From Olivibacter jilunii (GTDB lineage: Bacteria; Bacteroidota; Bacteroidia; Sphingobacteriales; Sphingobacteriaceae): a stretch of DNA of 64,000 nt. Positions 25,235 to 33,953 of the stretch are shown here, in pieces. The notes under the pieces were generated by a model. It did no database searches. It saw nothing but the letters and a program-made list of their open reading frames with translations, and was not told where the DNA came from. The first letter of the stretch is position 1. Each line of letters begins with the position of its first letter. Where the stretch lies: NCBI RefSeq assembly GCF_900607235.1, contig NZ_LR027851.1, positions 1 through 64,000 on the forward strand, read 5' to 3'. The translations under genes were made by a program, and so were the position numbers.

Positions 25235-26599
25235 ATGTTAGATTCCATAAAAAAAATGTTTTCGGGAAATGAGGAAGAGGTACGGGTGGCCGGGTCTAAA
25301 GCAGACATATCGCGCGAGAAGTCTGCAATTTTGTTTGAGAAAGCAAAAAAGTACTTTCCAGGTGGCGTAAATTCGCCTGTGCGGGCTTTTAAATCGGTAT
25401 ACGGCACCCCTTTATTCATTGAGAAAGGCAATGGATGTTTTTTGTGGGACGCTGATGGAAATCAGTTTATAGATTTCTGTTGCTCTTGGGGTCCGCTTAT
25501 TCTTGGCCATAATCATCCCAAAATAAGGGAAGCCGTCATTTCTACACTCCAGCATGGGCTGAGTTTTGGAGCACCAACAGCCTTGGAAAATGAATTAGCA
25601 GAGTTAATTCTTAAAAATAATAAATATATCCAAAAGCTACGATTTGTCAGTTCCGGTACAGAGGCTGTTATGTCGGCCATCCGTTTGGCTAGGGGCTATA
25701 CCAAAAGGGATAAGATCATTAAATTTGAGGGCTGTTACCATGGGCATTCGGATTCTTTATTGGTAAAAGCTGGCTCTGGATTGGTAACTTTTGGTGAGAC
25801 TTCCTCTTTAGGTGTGCCTAAAGCATTTGCCGATGAAACAGTGGTAATCGGCTTGAACGATAAAGAGGCTTTGGAACGTGCTTTTGCTGAATTTAAAGAA
25901 GAAATTGCAGCTGTTATTATTGAGGGAATCCCTGCAAATAACGGCTTATTGATGCAGAATAAAGAATATATCGAATTTCTGCGTAAGATAACAAGCGATC
26001 ACGGGAGTTTACTTATTTTTGATGAAGTGATTACCGGTTTTCGTCTGGGATTTGAAGGCGCAGCGGCTTATTACGACGTGCATCCGGATATTATAACCTA
26101 CGGAAAAATAATTGGGGGAGGGATGCCTGTTGGCGCTTATGGATCCTCGGAGGAAATTATGGGCTATATTTCACCGGACGGCGGCGTTTACCAGGCAGGC
26201 ACCTTATCCGGCAATCCAGTTGCGATGGCTGCGGGGATTGCACAGCTAAGCGAACTGAATAAACCCGGATTTTATAAAGAATTAAATAAGAAGGCAGCTG
26301 AATTTTCAGCTTCCATACAACGATATGCAAGCGCAAAAAATTATAAGGTACGTGTGTTTAACGTAGGGTCTATATTTTGGATTGCCTTTACTGATAAAGA
26401 TAATATCCAGGCCGCATCTGATATTGAAGCAGAAAGCATGGATAAATATAAGGTAATGCATCGGGAATTGCTGAATAGAGGTGTCTACCTCGGACCTTCG
26501 GGCTATGAGGTTGGTTTTGTTTCGGCTGCCCATTCGAAAATAGAACTAGAGAAAGCGAAAAGGGCTATATTTGAAAGCTTGGATGTGGTGTTTAAGTAG
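25235..26599 (+). CDS. hemL: Glutamate-1-semialdehyde 2,1-aminomutase
   Basis: PLP enzyme converting glutamate-1-semialdehyde to 5-aminolevulinate. The PLP lysine is Lys291 in YGKIIGGGMP; YFPGGVNSPVRAF, the SSGTEAVMSAIRLARG binding region and LIFDEVITGFR are all present. It is 454 aa, about 25 longer than E. coli HemL because of an N-terminal extension (MLDSIKKMFSGNEEE) before the usual SREKSAILFEKAKK start. No internal start would remove the extension cleanly, so it is probably real. Confidence 0.95.
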   Translation: MLDSIKKMFSGNEEEVRVAGSKADISREKSAILFEKAKKYFPGGVNSPVRAFKSVYGTPLFIEKGNGCFLWDADGNQFIDFCCSWGPLILGHNHPKIREAVISTLQHGLSFGAPTALENELAELILKNNKYIQKLRFVSSGTEAVMSAIRLARGYTKRDKIIKFEGCYHGHSDSLLVKAGSGLVTFGETSSLGVPKAFADETVVIGLNDKEALERAFAEFKEEIAAVIIEGIPANNGLLMQNKEYIEFLRKITSDHGSLLIFDEVITGFRLGFEGAAAYYDVHPDIITYGKIIGGGMPVGAYGSSEEIMGYISPDGGVYQAGTLSGNPVAMAAGIAQLSELNKPGFYKELNKKAAEFSASIQRYASAKNYKVRVFNVGSIFWIAFTDKDNIQAASDIEAESMDKYKVMHRELLNRGVYLGPSGYEVGFVSAAHSKIELEKAKRAIFESLDVVFK

Positions 26600-26644
26600 G
26601 TGTTAGGACTTAGGTATTAGCTTTTAGCTTATAAGCTTGAATTA

Positions 26645-26677
26645 GCTAACAACTAACAACTAACAACTAACAACTAA
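26645..26677 (+). repeat. 7-bp CTAACAA tandem repeat
   Basis: Consecutive CTAACAA units, about five copies, ending in CTAATTAGG just before the histidine kinase ATG at 26684. It places a simple repeat in the position of the ribosome binding site. The same words occur at 14.55, 29.9 and 34.0 kb. Confidence 0.9.
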
Positions 26678-26683
26678 TTAGGT

Positions 26684-27547
26684 ATGCGAAAGCCATTGTT
26701 TTTATTTTATTTTCTTGTCTTCTATGCAATAGCGCAGATTGTATGGTGGGGAATGCTTTTAATGGAACTGGAGCCATTACGAAAAGGCATGGTGATAGGT
26801 GAGGGGTTTATTTTTATGACCATCTTTTTGGTGGGTGCTATTAAGCTGAAAAGAGCTTTCGTACACGAGCATAAAACACATAAACAACAACATAACTTTC
26901 TTCTTTCCGTTACACACGAGCTAAAGTCGCCCTTAGCTTCAATTAAATTGTATATACAAACCATATTAAAACGTGATCTGAATAAAGAGCAACGGGATCA
27001 ATTCCTATCAAATTCTCTAAAAGATATTGAGCGTCTAGACGATTTAGTGGAAAATGTGCTGCTAGCAACTAAACTGGAAAGTGTAGGCAAAAGTATTCCA
27101 AAAGAGGAATTTGATTTTTCTGAGCTGACCGGACGAATAGCTGATCGATTGCAGGTACATTCCTGCACCTCCCAGATTATTAAAACGGATATTCAGCCAA
27201 ACATTTTTTTTGTCGGTGATAAGCTGGCTATCACTTCAGTTGTCACCAATTTAATTGAGAATGCTATCAAATATTCGCCACCGTGTGCACATGTTAATGT
27301 GCGACTGTATAAACAAGATGGGCAGATACGGTTCTCAGTGGCTGATTTAGGAATAGGCATTAATGATGAGGAAAAAAAACGTATTTTTAATAAATTTTAT
27401 CGTGTAGGGAGTGAAGATACCCGTAAAACTAAAGGTACGGGATTAGGGTTATACATTGTAAAATCAGTATTAGATAAACACAACGCCCAAATTAAAGTAT
27501 TAAATAACACTCCTACAGGGAGCATTTTTGATGTAACATTTAATTGA
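26684..27547 (+). CDS. Sensor histidine kinase, intramembrane-sensing type
   Basis: The 287-aa kinase has two N-terminal membrane helices (about residues 4-27 and 34-53) joined by a very short loop, with no periplasmic or cytoplasmic sensor domain. The H-box THELKSPLASIK has the phosphorylated His at residue 78. N (NLIENAIKYSP), G1 (DLGIGI), F and G2 (GTGLGLYIVK) boxes are intact. It is followed after two bases by its response regulator. Located inside the heme cluster; the signal is unknown. Confidence 0.93.
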   Translation: MRKPLFLFYFLVFYAIAQIVWWGMLLMELEPLRKGMVIGEGFIFMTIFLVGAIKLKRAFVHEHKTHKQQHNFLLSVTHELKSPLASIKLYIQTILKRDLNKEQRDQFLSNSLKDIERLDDLVENVLLATKLESVGKSIPKEEFDFSELTGRIADRLQVHSCTSQIIKTDIQPNIFFVGDKLAITSVVTNLIENAIKYSPPCAHVNVRLYKQDGQIRFSVADLGIGINDEEKKRIFNKFYRVGSEDTRKTKGTGLGLYIVKSVLDKHNAQIKVLNNTPTGSIFDVTFN

Positions 27548-27549
27548 TT

Positions 27550-28260
27550 ATGCAAGCAAAACAACGCATACTTCTCGTAGAAGATGAAGAGCACTTGCTC
27601 GAAGCCATCAAGTTGAATCTTGAATTGGAAGGATATAAAGTAACTACTGCTACAGATGGAAAAAAGGCACTTAAAAAGTTCAAGGAAGAACGATTTAATT
27701 TGATCATCCTTGATGTCATGATACCGGAAATTGATGGATTCCAAGTTGCTGAGACTATTCGACTGGAAAATACAGAAGTGCCCATTATGTTCCTCACGGC
27801 CAAGAATACAAGCGAAGATCGTATTACCGGTTTAAAAAAAGGTGCTGATGATTATCTAGTTAAACCTTTTAACCTGGAAGAACTTATCCTTCGAGTGGGC
27901 AATTTAGTGAGAAGAGGCATGAAAGGTGACGACCTGAAAGAGTTAAATTCTTATCAAATCGGCGACAAAACGATTTATTTCAACTCGTTCGAGTTACACC
28001 ACGCCGACGGAACGATTACCGCTTTAACAAAAAAAGAAACGATGCTCCTTAAGTTATTAATCGAGCGAAGAAATGAAGCCGTGTCCCGCGAGCAGATTTT
28101 AGAAACCGTTTGGAATTACGATGTGTATCCTTCAACACGCACTATCGATAACTTTATTTTGACCTTCCGTAAGTATTTTGAGCCAGATCAGAAAAACCCG
28201 ATCTATTTCCACTCGATCAGAGGTGTTGGTTATAAGTTTACCGATAACAAGACACATTAG
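27550..28260 (+). CDS. OmpR/PhoB-family response regulator
   Basis: A receiver domain with phospho-acceptor Asp55 (LIILDVMIPEIDG), the acidic pair VEDEEH, Thr in FLTAKN and Lys in VKPFN, followed by a winged-helix DNA-binding domain (TKKETMLLKLLIERRNE, VRGVGYKF-like SIRGVGYKFT). It is 236 aa from ATG 27550; the longer frame from a TTG at 27544 is unlikely. It pairs with the kinase just upstream and lies three bases before the TPR protein gene. Confidence 0.95.
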   Translation: MQAKQRILLVEDEEHLLEAIKLNLELEGYKVTTATDGKKALKKFKEERFNLIILDVMIPEIDGFQVAETIRLENTEVPIMFLTAKNTSEDRITGLKKGADDYLVKPFNLEELILRVGNLVRRGMKGDDLKELNSYQIGDKTIYFNSFELHHADGTITALTKKETMLLKLLIERRNEAVSREQILETVWNYDVYPSTRTIDNFILTFRKYFEPDQKNPIYFHSIRGVGYKFTDNKTH

Positions 28261-28263
28261 CCT

Positions 28264-28776
28264 ATGATGACTTCAAAAGCTCGACTAGGTGTTATCGTGC
28301 TTGCTTTATTGCTATTAGCCTATACGGTGTATGCAAAGACATACCAATTGACAGCCTTAATGGTTTGTTTGATCGGCTATACGATATGGAGTTACTATAG
28401 AGAAGGTACTGTACTCTTGGCTTCTGAGGCTTTTAAGAAGAAACAATATGATTTAGCGCGTAACCTTTTGGCCGATATCAAGAATCCTGATCATCTGCGG
28501 AAGAGGAGACGAAATTACTATGAATTTATCAGCGGTAGCTTGGATCTGCAATTACTTAATTATGATAGCGCGGAAAGACATTTCCAAATTGCCAGTAGAT
28601 TGCCTTTTCGACGGAAAAGTGATAAGGCACTGATTTTTGTAAACCTGGCGAATATCAACTTAATGAAGAAAGACTATGATCGGGTGAAGACGTATCTGGA
28701 AAAGGTGAAGGAATTGGAAGTGAGTAGTCGAATTGCCCAGATTGTAAATAGAATAGAAAACGAAATACCAAAATAA
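28264..28776 (+). CDS. Membrane-anchored TPR-like protein of unknown function
   Basis: A 170-aa protein: two hydrophobic segments (about residues 7-24 and 29-45) then TPR-like helices (ASEAFKKKQYDLARNLLADIKN, LLNYDSAERHFQIASRL, LMKKDYDRVKTYLEKVKELE). It starts three bases after the response regulator and ends one base before the GTG of hemE, so it is co-translated with both. It may scaffold a membrane complex, perhaps the kinase or a heme enzyme; this is inference from position only. Confidence 0.8.
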   Translation: MMTSKARLGVIVLALLLLAYTVYAKTYQLTALMVCLIGYTIWSYYREGTVLLASEAFKKKQYDLARNLLADIKNPDHLRKRRRNYYEFISGSLDLQLLNYDSAERHFQIASRLPFRRKSDKALIFVNLANINLMKKDYDRVKTYLEKVKELEVSSRIAQIVNRIENEIPK

Positions 28777-28777
28777 C

Positions 28778-29815
28778 GTGACCACAGCTATAAAAGATAG
28801 TTTATTTATCAGAGCTGCTTTTTCGCAGCCAACAGAACGCCCCCCGGTATGGATGATGCGGCAAGCGGGCAGATTTATGAAAGAATACTGGGATATAAAA
28901 AATAAATATTCTTTCTTGGAAATGTGTAAGACGCCTGAAATAGCGGCGGATGTAACCATGCTGCCTGTCGATTTGTTGGGAATTGATGCAGCTATTCTTT
29001 TTTCAGATATATTGGTAACGGCGGAAGCGATGGGCGGTGAATTGAGTTTTACGCAGGGAGTGGGGCCTAAATTTGCAAATCCGGTACGAAATGAAAGCGA
29101 TATCGATGCCTTGCAAACCGACGTCGCGGATAAACTACAATATGTAGCTGATGCTATTCAGGTTATCCAACAACGACTTAATGGAGCAATTCCTTTAATA
29201 GGCTTTGCCGGGGCCCCTTTTACGGTTCTAAGTTATTTAATCGAGGGTGGATCATCCAAAGATTTTAAGCTTACTAAGCTTTTTTTGAACAACCAGCCGG
29301 AATTAGCCCACAAATTATTAAAGAAGATTGCTGATGTGACGGTTACTTATCTGAACATGCAGATAAAGGCCGGAGTGAATGCGTTGCAGCTATTTGACAG
29401 TTGGGCACTTGCATTATCATGGGATGATTATAGCGAATTTTCTCACCAATATAATGCTGGAATTATTGCGCAACTTGATCGAAAAGATATACCGGTTATT
29501 TCTTTCTGTAAGGGAAGTTCGGTGTTTGCACCACTTATGGCCGAGGCGAAACCGGATGTGATCTCGGTCGACTGGAACGCAGACTTGAAACAAATAAAAA
29601 ACAATTTGCCGAAAGGAATAGCCGTACAGGGTAACTTAGATCCCTTTATCTTATATGCTGACAAAGCGGTAATAAAGAAAAAAATTTTACATCTCTTCGA
29701 ACGTATGCGTGGTGAAGAAGGTTTTATCTTCAATTTAGGACATGGCATCATGCCGGATATTCCTTTTGATAACGTAAAGTATGCAATTGATGTAGTAAAG
29801 GAGTTTAGGTATTAA
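28778..29815 (+). CDS. hemE: Uroporphyrinogen decarboxylase, GTG start
   Basis: Decarboxylates uroporphyrinogen III to coproporphyrinogen III. The family signatures RPPVWMMRQAGRFMKEY and GFAGAPFTVLSYLIEGG are present, and the C-terminal NLGHGIMPDIPFDNV is typical. Length 345 aa. It starts at GTG 28778, one base after the TAA of the upstream gene; in-frame codons back to the TAG at 28754 contain no ATG. Confidence 0.96.
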   Translation: MTTAIKDSLFIRAAFSQPTERPPVWMMRQAGRFMKEYWDIKNKYSFLEMCKTPEIAADVTMLPVDLLGIDAAILFSDILVTAEAMGGELSFTQGVGPKFANPVRNESDIDALQTDVADKLQYVADAIQVIQQRLNGAIPLIGFAGAPFTVLSYLIEGGSSKDFKLTKLFLNNQPELAHKLLKKIADVTVTYLNMQIKAGVNALQLFDSWALALSWDDYSEFSHQYNAGIIAQLDRKDIPVISFCKGSSVFAPLMAEAKPDVISVDWNADLKQIKNNLPKGIAVQGNLDPFILYADKAVIKKKILHLFERMRGEEGFIFNLGHGIMPDIPFDNVKYAIDVVKEFRY

Positions 29816-29902
29816 GTTTTTTGTTGTCTGTTGTTGGTTATTTGTTATTCGTCCTAGATTTGATATTCTGGTTTAATCATTATCATAAAAGACATACATT
29901 TC

Positions 29903-29930
29903 TAACAACTAATAACTAACAACTAATAAC
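29903..29930 (+). repeat. 14-bp tandem duplication CTAACAACTAATAA
   Basis: Two exact copies end seven bases before the hemJ start at 29937. They are of the same word family as 26645-26677. The rest of the 121-bp spacer has T/G-rich GTTGTCTGTTGTTGG-like text and nothing else recognisable. Confidence 0.9.
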
Positions 29931-29936
29931 GGAAAA

Positions 29937-30473
29937 ATGTATTTATACGCAAAGGCTGTACATATTATCTTTGTTGTCTGCTGGATGGCGGGCCTATTTT
30001 ATATGGTCAGGCTATTTATTTACCATACAGAAGCAAAACAGCAGTCTGAAAATGAGTACCGCATTTTACATAAGCAGTTCGTTTTGATGGAACGCAAGTT
30101 GTGGTGGATTATCGCTACTCCATCTATGTATTTAACCATTATTGCTGCAGCGGTGATGATGCACCTGAATCCGGCTTGGTGGTCTCAACCGTGGATGCAT
30201 GTCAAACTTACTTTTGTTTTAGGATTGATTGTCTATCATTTTATTTGCCAACGAATTATGTTTCAGCTGGCGGGAGAAACGAGCAAGTGGACCTCCATTA
30301 AACTTAGATTATGGAATGAATTAGCAACGGTTTTATTATTTGCTATCGTTTTTACGGTGGTGCTAAAAAGCGCTATAAACTGGATATATGGCGTGGTAGG
30401 TCTGGTACTATTTGCTGTCATGCTGATGATAGCTGTTAAGATCTACAAGAAGATACGGGAAAAGAGCAATTAG
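29937..30473 (+). CDS. hemJ: HemJ-type protoporphyrinogen IX oxidase (UPF0093)
   Basis: Membrane enzyme that oxidises protoporphyrinogen IX to protoporphyrin IX. It begins with the HemJ signature KAVHIIFVVCWMAGLFYMVRL(F)IYH, with conserved His residues in the first helix region, and has four to five membrane helices in 178 aa. Its position directly after hemE fits the pathway. Coproporphyrinogen oxidase and ferrochelatase would have to be elsewhere. Its TAG stop lies inside the terminator hairpin shared with the convergent gene. Confidence 0.9.
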   Translation: MYLYAKAVHIIFVVCWMAGLFYMVRLFIYHTEAKQQSENEYRILHKQFVLMERKLWWIIATPSMYLTIIAAAVMMHLNPAWWSQPWMHVKLTFVLGLIVYHFICQRIMFQLAGETSKWTSIKLRLWNELATVLLFAIVFTVVLKSAINWIYGVVGLVLFAVMLMIAVKIYKKIREKSN

Positions 30474-30498
30474 CCTATTGGCTAATTGCTGCTATTTT
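30465..30498. terminator. Terminator hairpin containing both convergent stop codons
   Basis: AGCAATTAGCC (30465-30475), loop TATT, GGCTAATTGCT (30480-30490): a perfect 11-bp stem. On the plus strand it is followed by T5 (30494-30498). The hemJ TAG (30471-30473) and the DUF2723 gene stop (CTA at 30475-30477 on the plus strand) both lie inside it. The downstream arm also encodes the last residues of the DUF2723 protein. Confidence 0.9.
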
Positions 30499-33400
30499 TC
30501 TTTCGAGCATGGCGTACTGGTTACCTAAGTATTTTTCCATATCCATCTGTTTGTATTTTTTGGAATTGTCTAGCATAGCATTCAAGAGGCCCATGCCTAA
30601 GCGAATATTACGTTCGTCTATAACATTTGGTTTATCTTTTGCGATTGCTAAATTATAATTGAGCTGCTCTATAATATAGTCGCCATTTCTTTTCATAAGC
30701 TCATTTGCTTTATTTTTTTCGTTTACTTCATATAAGGTATCCGATATAAAATAATAGTCAATCGCTTGATTCATACTTAAAACCTGTTTTGGAAGTACCT
30801 CTAGACACTTATTGACGACATCTTTGGCTTTTGCTTTTTGATCAACTTCCAGGAGCTCTCGAGATAAAATATTAAAATTGTTCGTGTATTGCGGAACGAT
30901 GTTCCGGGTAAGGGGATCTAAGTAATTTAACTTATTCACATTCGCCCAGTTATATCGATGCATCAAGTTATGATACATAGCCCACCTATTGGTGTGCTGC
31001 GTATCGACCGGAGCCTTGGCAGTTGCTTTGGTGTTGGTTTTAGCTAAGTCTACCGGCATTAATCGGTATAACAGTCCTTCGTTTACGAGGTATTTGTCCA
31101 ATCCCAGGGTTTCACTTGGTGGAATTTTGACAAAATAAATGGGACGCTTCCACGCATTATTTTTCAAAAGATCCAAAATTGCTAAGTCACCACGGGTGAT
31201 ATAGTTACGATTGAAATCCCATTCCATGCTATCGGTTATGAAGTCTTGCCAAGCTTTTGGTACCACCTTGTTTTTCATTACATCTTCCTTATTTACCATC
31301 AGCTTCATCTTCTTGGTAGGTAGAAAATTTTCTCCGGTGCGATCAGATTTGTCGTCGGGATGGTCCGACAACATAATGTCTAATAAATCTTTAATTTCCA
31401 CCGGCTTGTCAATATGGTAATCCTCGTATACCAGATAGTCCCTTACACCTTTATCTACTTTTGCGGGTTCGATGTCTATAGGCAAGGGCGCTGAATTGTT
31501 GATCCTTTTGCGCATCTGCTTTAAATACCAATCAGAATTCAGATAGCCAATATTAACGATCCTGACATCCGGACGAATTCCTTCTACCTCTTGTGCATAC
31601 CAAATAGGGAAGGTGTCGTTATCACCATAAGTAAATAAAATGGCATTTGGTTCACAAGATGCAAGATAATTGCGCGCATATAGATCTCTAGTTGTATACT
31701 TTTCCGATCGATCGTGATCATCCCAGCCCTGGTATAATAATAAAAACGGAACGGCGAGTAGACAGAGGAGCGTTGTTGAGAAAACCAACGATCGTTTCTT
31801 AGCTAGACTAGTCAATGCAATAACGCCAAGGCCAATCCAGATAGCGAAAGCGTAGAAAGCCCCTACATAAGCATAATCACGTTCGCGTGGTTGCAGAGGT
31901 GTGTCGTTTAAATAAAGAACGATTGCCAATCCAGTGAAAAAGAAAAGAAGCAATACGATACTCATATCTTTTCTATTATGCTGATAGTGCCACCCTAAAC
32001 CAATTAAGCCCAGTAGTAGTGGAAGAAAATAAAAGTGATTGCGAGACGGATCTTGCTTAACAGATGACGGTAAATCATATTGGCCTCCTAAACGCATATG
32101 ATCGATCGCTTTAATTCCGCTCAGCCAATTTCCATCCGTAAGATTGCCGAATTGTCCCGATTCGTCGTTTTGCCTTCCAACAAAATTCCACATAAAATAA
32201 CGCCAGAACATAACGCCTGCTTGATAGCTTGTGAAAAACTGCAAATTGCTCCAAAACGTTGGACGTTCATTTTCTGCTAAACGAAGCCAATGTTTGTAAA
32301 AATCGCTATCCTTTTGGCTGTGCACGCGTGGGAATAATGTCGTGCGATCATAGGTATATTCTGATTTATGTCCTACAATGGTGTATTTCTCGGCGTCTTT
32401 TCTATAAATCGGTGCTCCGTTTTCTACGGCGATCGGGTTGGAATCAAAATACTGACCTACGATTAATGGGCTGCGAGGGTATTGATCACGCGTTACGTAT
32501 TCTAGGAAGGAGAAAATGTTGTCGGGATGATTATTATTGAGCGAAGGATTGGCTGTCCCTCTAACAAATACCATAACGAAGGAGCTATATCCAAAGAGCA
32601 CAAAGCAAAAACAAAGTAGTATCAAATTTAGTTGAGCCTTATTGTATTTAATGGAATAGCGAATGCCAAGAATGATTGCTGTAACCAATAATATAATAAA
32701 GGTGAAGATGCCACTTCCGAACCCAAGTCCTAAGGTGTTGACGAAGAAAACATCAAATTGTGCGACCGCTTTAATTAAATATTGTATGACACCCCATAAA
32801 ATAGCGCCTAGTAGAAGAAAGCTAATACCGAGCTGTTTAATAATTCCTCTTGTCGTAATTTGCTTTGCGTTCTTGAAGTAAATTACCAGGGTAAGTACGG
32901 GAATAGTTAATAAGTTTAGTAAATGTACTCCGATGGATAGCCCAATAATATAGGCGATTAAGACAATCCACTTTGATGACCTTACTTCATGTGCGTGGTT
33001 TTCCCACTTCAAAATAAGCCAGAACAAAATCGCCGTGCATAAAGAAGACAAAGCATATACTTCGCTTTCCACCGCCGAAAACCAGAAGCTGTCTGAAAAA
33101 GCAAAGGCCAGAGAACCTACTATACCAGCTCCTAAAAGCTTGACTGTGATTAGCAGAGATAGTGAATGGTCTTCAGTAACAAGTATTTTTTTCGCCAATG
33201 AGGTAATAGTCCAGAACAAGAACAACACCGTAAGGCCGCTGCAAACAGCAGAACCTGTATTCATCCAGTAAGCCAGTGATGTTTTGTCGCCCAATGCAAG
33301 GTTGGAAAAAATATTTTGCAACATTAGGAAGAGGGGTGCTCCAGACTGGTGTACAATCTCCAGTTTATAAGCAGCGGCGATAAATTCGCCACAATCCCAA

Positions 33401-33501
33401 AAACTAACGGTTGGCTCTTTAGTAAGAAAGTAGATGAAGGTCGCAATAAATGCGCATAGCCAACCAATAAGATCGTTCAACTTTTTGTAGGTCTTCTCCA
33501 T
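30475..33501 (-). CDS. DUF2723 membrane protein, candidate GT-C glycosyltransferase
   Basis: A 1008-aa integral membrane protein with about a dozen hydrophobic segments in the first 560 residues, then a large soluble C-terminal part. The N-terminal loop KEPTVSFWDCGEFIAAAYKLEIVHQSGAP is the DUF2723 signature; its acidic residue after the first helix resembles the catalytic Asp/Glu of GT-C enzymes. Human TMEM260, which carries DUF2723, is an O-mannosyltransferase, so a lipid-sugar-dependent protein or glycan transferase in the inner membrane is a reasonable inference. It is transcribed alone, convergent with hemJ. Confidence 0.85.
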   Translation of the reverse strand: MEKTYKKLNDLIGWLCAFIATFIYFLTKEPTVSFWDCGEFIAAAYKLEIVHQSGAPLFLMLQNIFSNLALGDKTSLAYWMNTGSAVCSGLTVLFLFWTITSLAKKILVTEDHSLSLLITVKLLGAGIVGSLAFAFSDSFWFSAVESEVYALSSLCTAILFWLILKWENHAHEVRSSKWIVLIAYIIGLSIGVHLLNLLTIPVLTLVIYFKNAKQITTRGIIKQLGISFLLLGAILWGVIQYLIKAVAQFDVFFVNTLGLGFGSGIFTFIILLVTAIILGIRYSIKYNKAQLNLILLCFCFVLFGYSSFVMVFVRGTANPSLNNNHPDNIFSFLEYVTRDQYPRSPLIVGQYFDSNPIAVENGAPIYRKDAEKYTIVGHKSEYTYDRTTLFPRVHSQKDSDFYKHWLRLAENERPTFWSNLQFFTSYQAGVMFWRYFMWNFVGRQNDESGQFGNLTDGNWLSGIKAIDHMRLGGQYDLPSSVKQDPSRNHFYFLPLLLGLIGLGWHYQHNRKDMSIVLLLFFFTGLAIVLYLNDTPLQPRERDYAYVGAFYAFAIWIGLGVIALTSLAKKRSLVFSTTLLCLLAVPFLLLYQGWDDHDRSEKYTTRDLYARNYLASCEPNAILFTYGDNDTFPIWYAQEVEGIRPDVRIVNIGYLNSDWYLKQMRKRINNSAPLPIDIEPAKVDKGVRDYLVYEDYHIDKPVEIKDLLDIMLSDHPDDKSDRTGENFLPTKKMKLMVNKEDVMKNKVVPKAWQDFITDSMEWDFNRNYITRGDLAILDLLKNNAWKRPIYFVKIPPSETLGLDKYLVNEGLLYRLMPVDLAKTNTKATAKAPVDTQHTNRWAMYHNLMHRYNWANVNKLNYLDPLTRNIVPQYTNNFNILSRELLEVDQKAKAKDVVNKCLEVLPKQVLSMNQAIDYYFISDTLYEVNEKNKANELMKRNGDYIIEQLNYNLAIAKDKPNVIDERNIRLGMGLLNAMLDNSKKYKQMDMEKYLGNQYAMLERKIAAISQ

Positions 33502-33588
33502 AATAAGGCGTTTTGTTAGCTAAAATTAACGGAGAAAATGTTAAAAGTGTCGGGCGAAATGTTAAATATATGAATGTATACGTTTTTG

Positions 33589-33942
33589 TTACGATAACGT
33601 CTCTTTGATTCGTTGTGGAAGGCTGTTATAAACGAGTTCGTAACTATGGTCGATGAGTTCTGTAAGCTGCTTAAAGGAGAGCTCCCCGTTTGCTTGTACT
33701 GTGTTCCAGTGTTTTTTATTCATATGATAACCGGGAAGAACACTTGAGGGATACTGTTCTCGTAACTCAATAGCTCGTTCGGGATCACATTTTACGTTAA
33801 AAGATAATGGTTGTGCATCAAGGCCAGTCAAAAGAAAGACTTTTTCTCCGACTTTAAAAACTAGCGTGTCCGGACCAAAGGGGAATCCTTCCGTCACTCC
33901 TCTTTTGCTTAGGCAATATGTCCTTAGTTCTTCGATGTTCAT
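33589..33942 (-). CDS. MmcQ/YjbR family protein
   Basis: The 117-aa protein begins MNIEELRTYCLSKRGVTEGFPFG, the MmcQ/YjbR start, and has the typical VFKVGEKVFLL, NVKCDPERA and GYHMNKKHWNTV segments of this CyaY-like fold. The family binds DNA in some members, but its role is not settled. The frame extends nine codons upstream (to 33969), but that part is a translation of the AAAATTCA repeat; ATG 33942 is chosen. Confidence 0.9.
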   Translation of the reverse strand: MNIEELRTYCLSKRGVTEGFPFGPDTLVFKVGEKVFLLTGLDAQPLSFNVKCDPERAIELREQYPSSVLPGYHMNKKHWNTVQANGELSFKQLTELIDHSYELVYNSLPQRIKETLS

Positions 33943-33953
33943 TTTTTTAAGTA

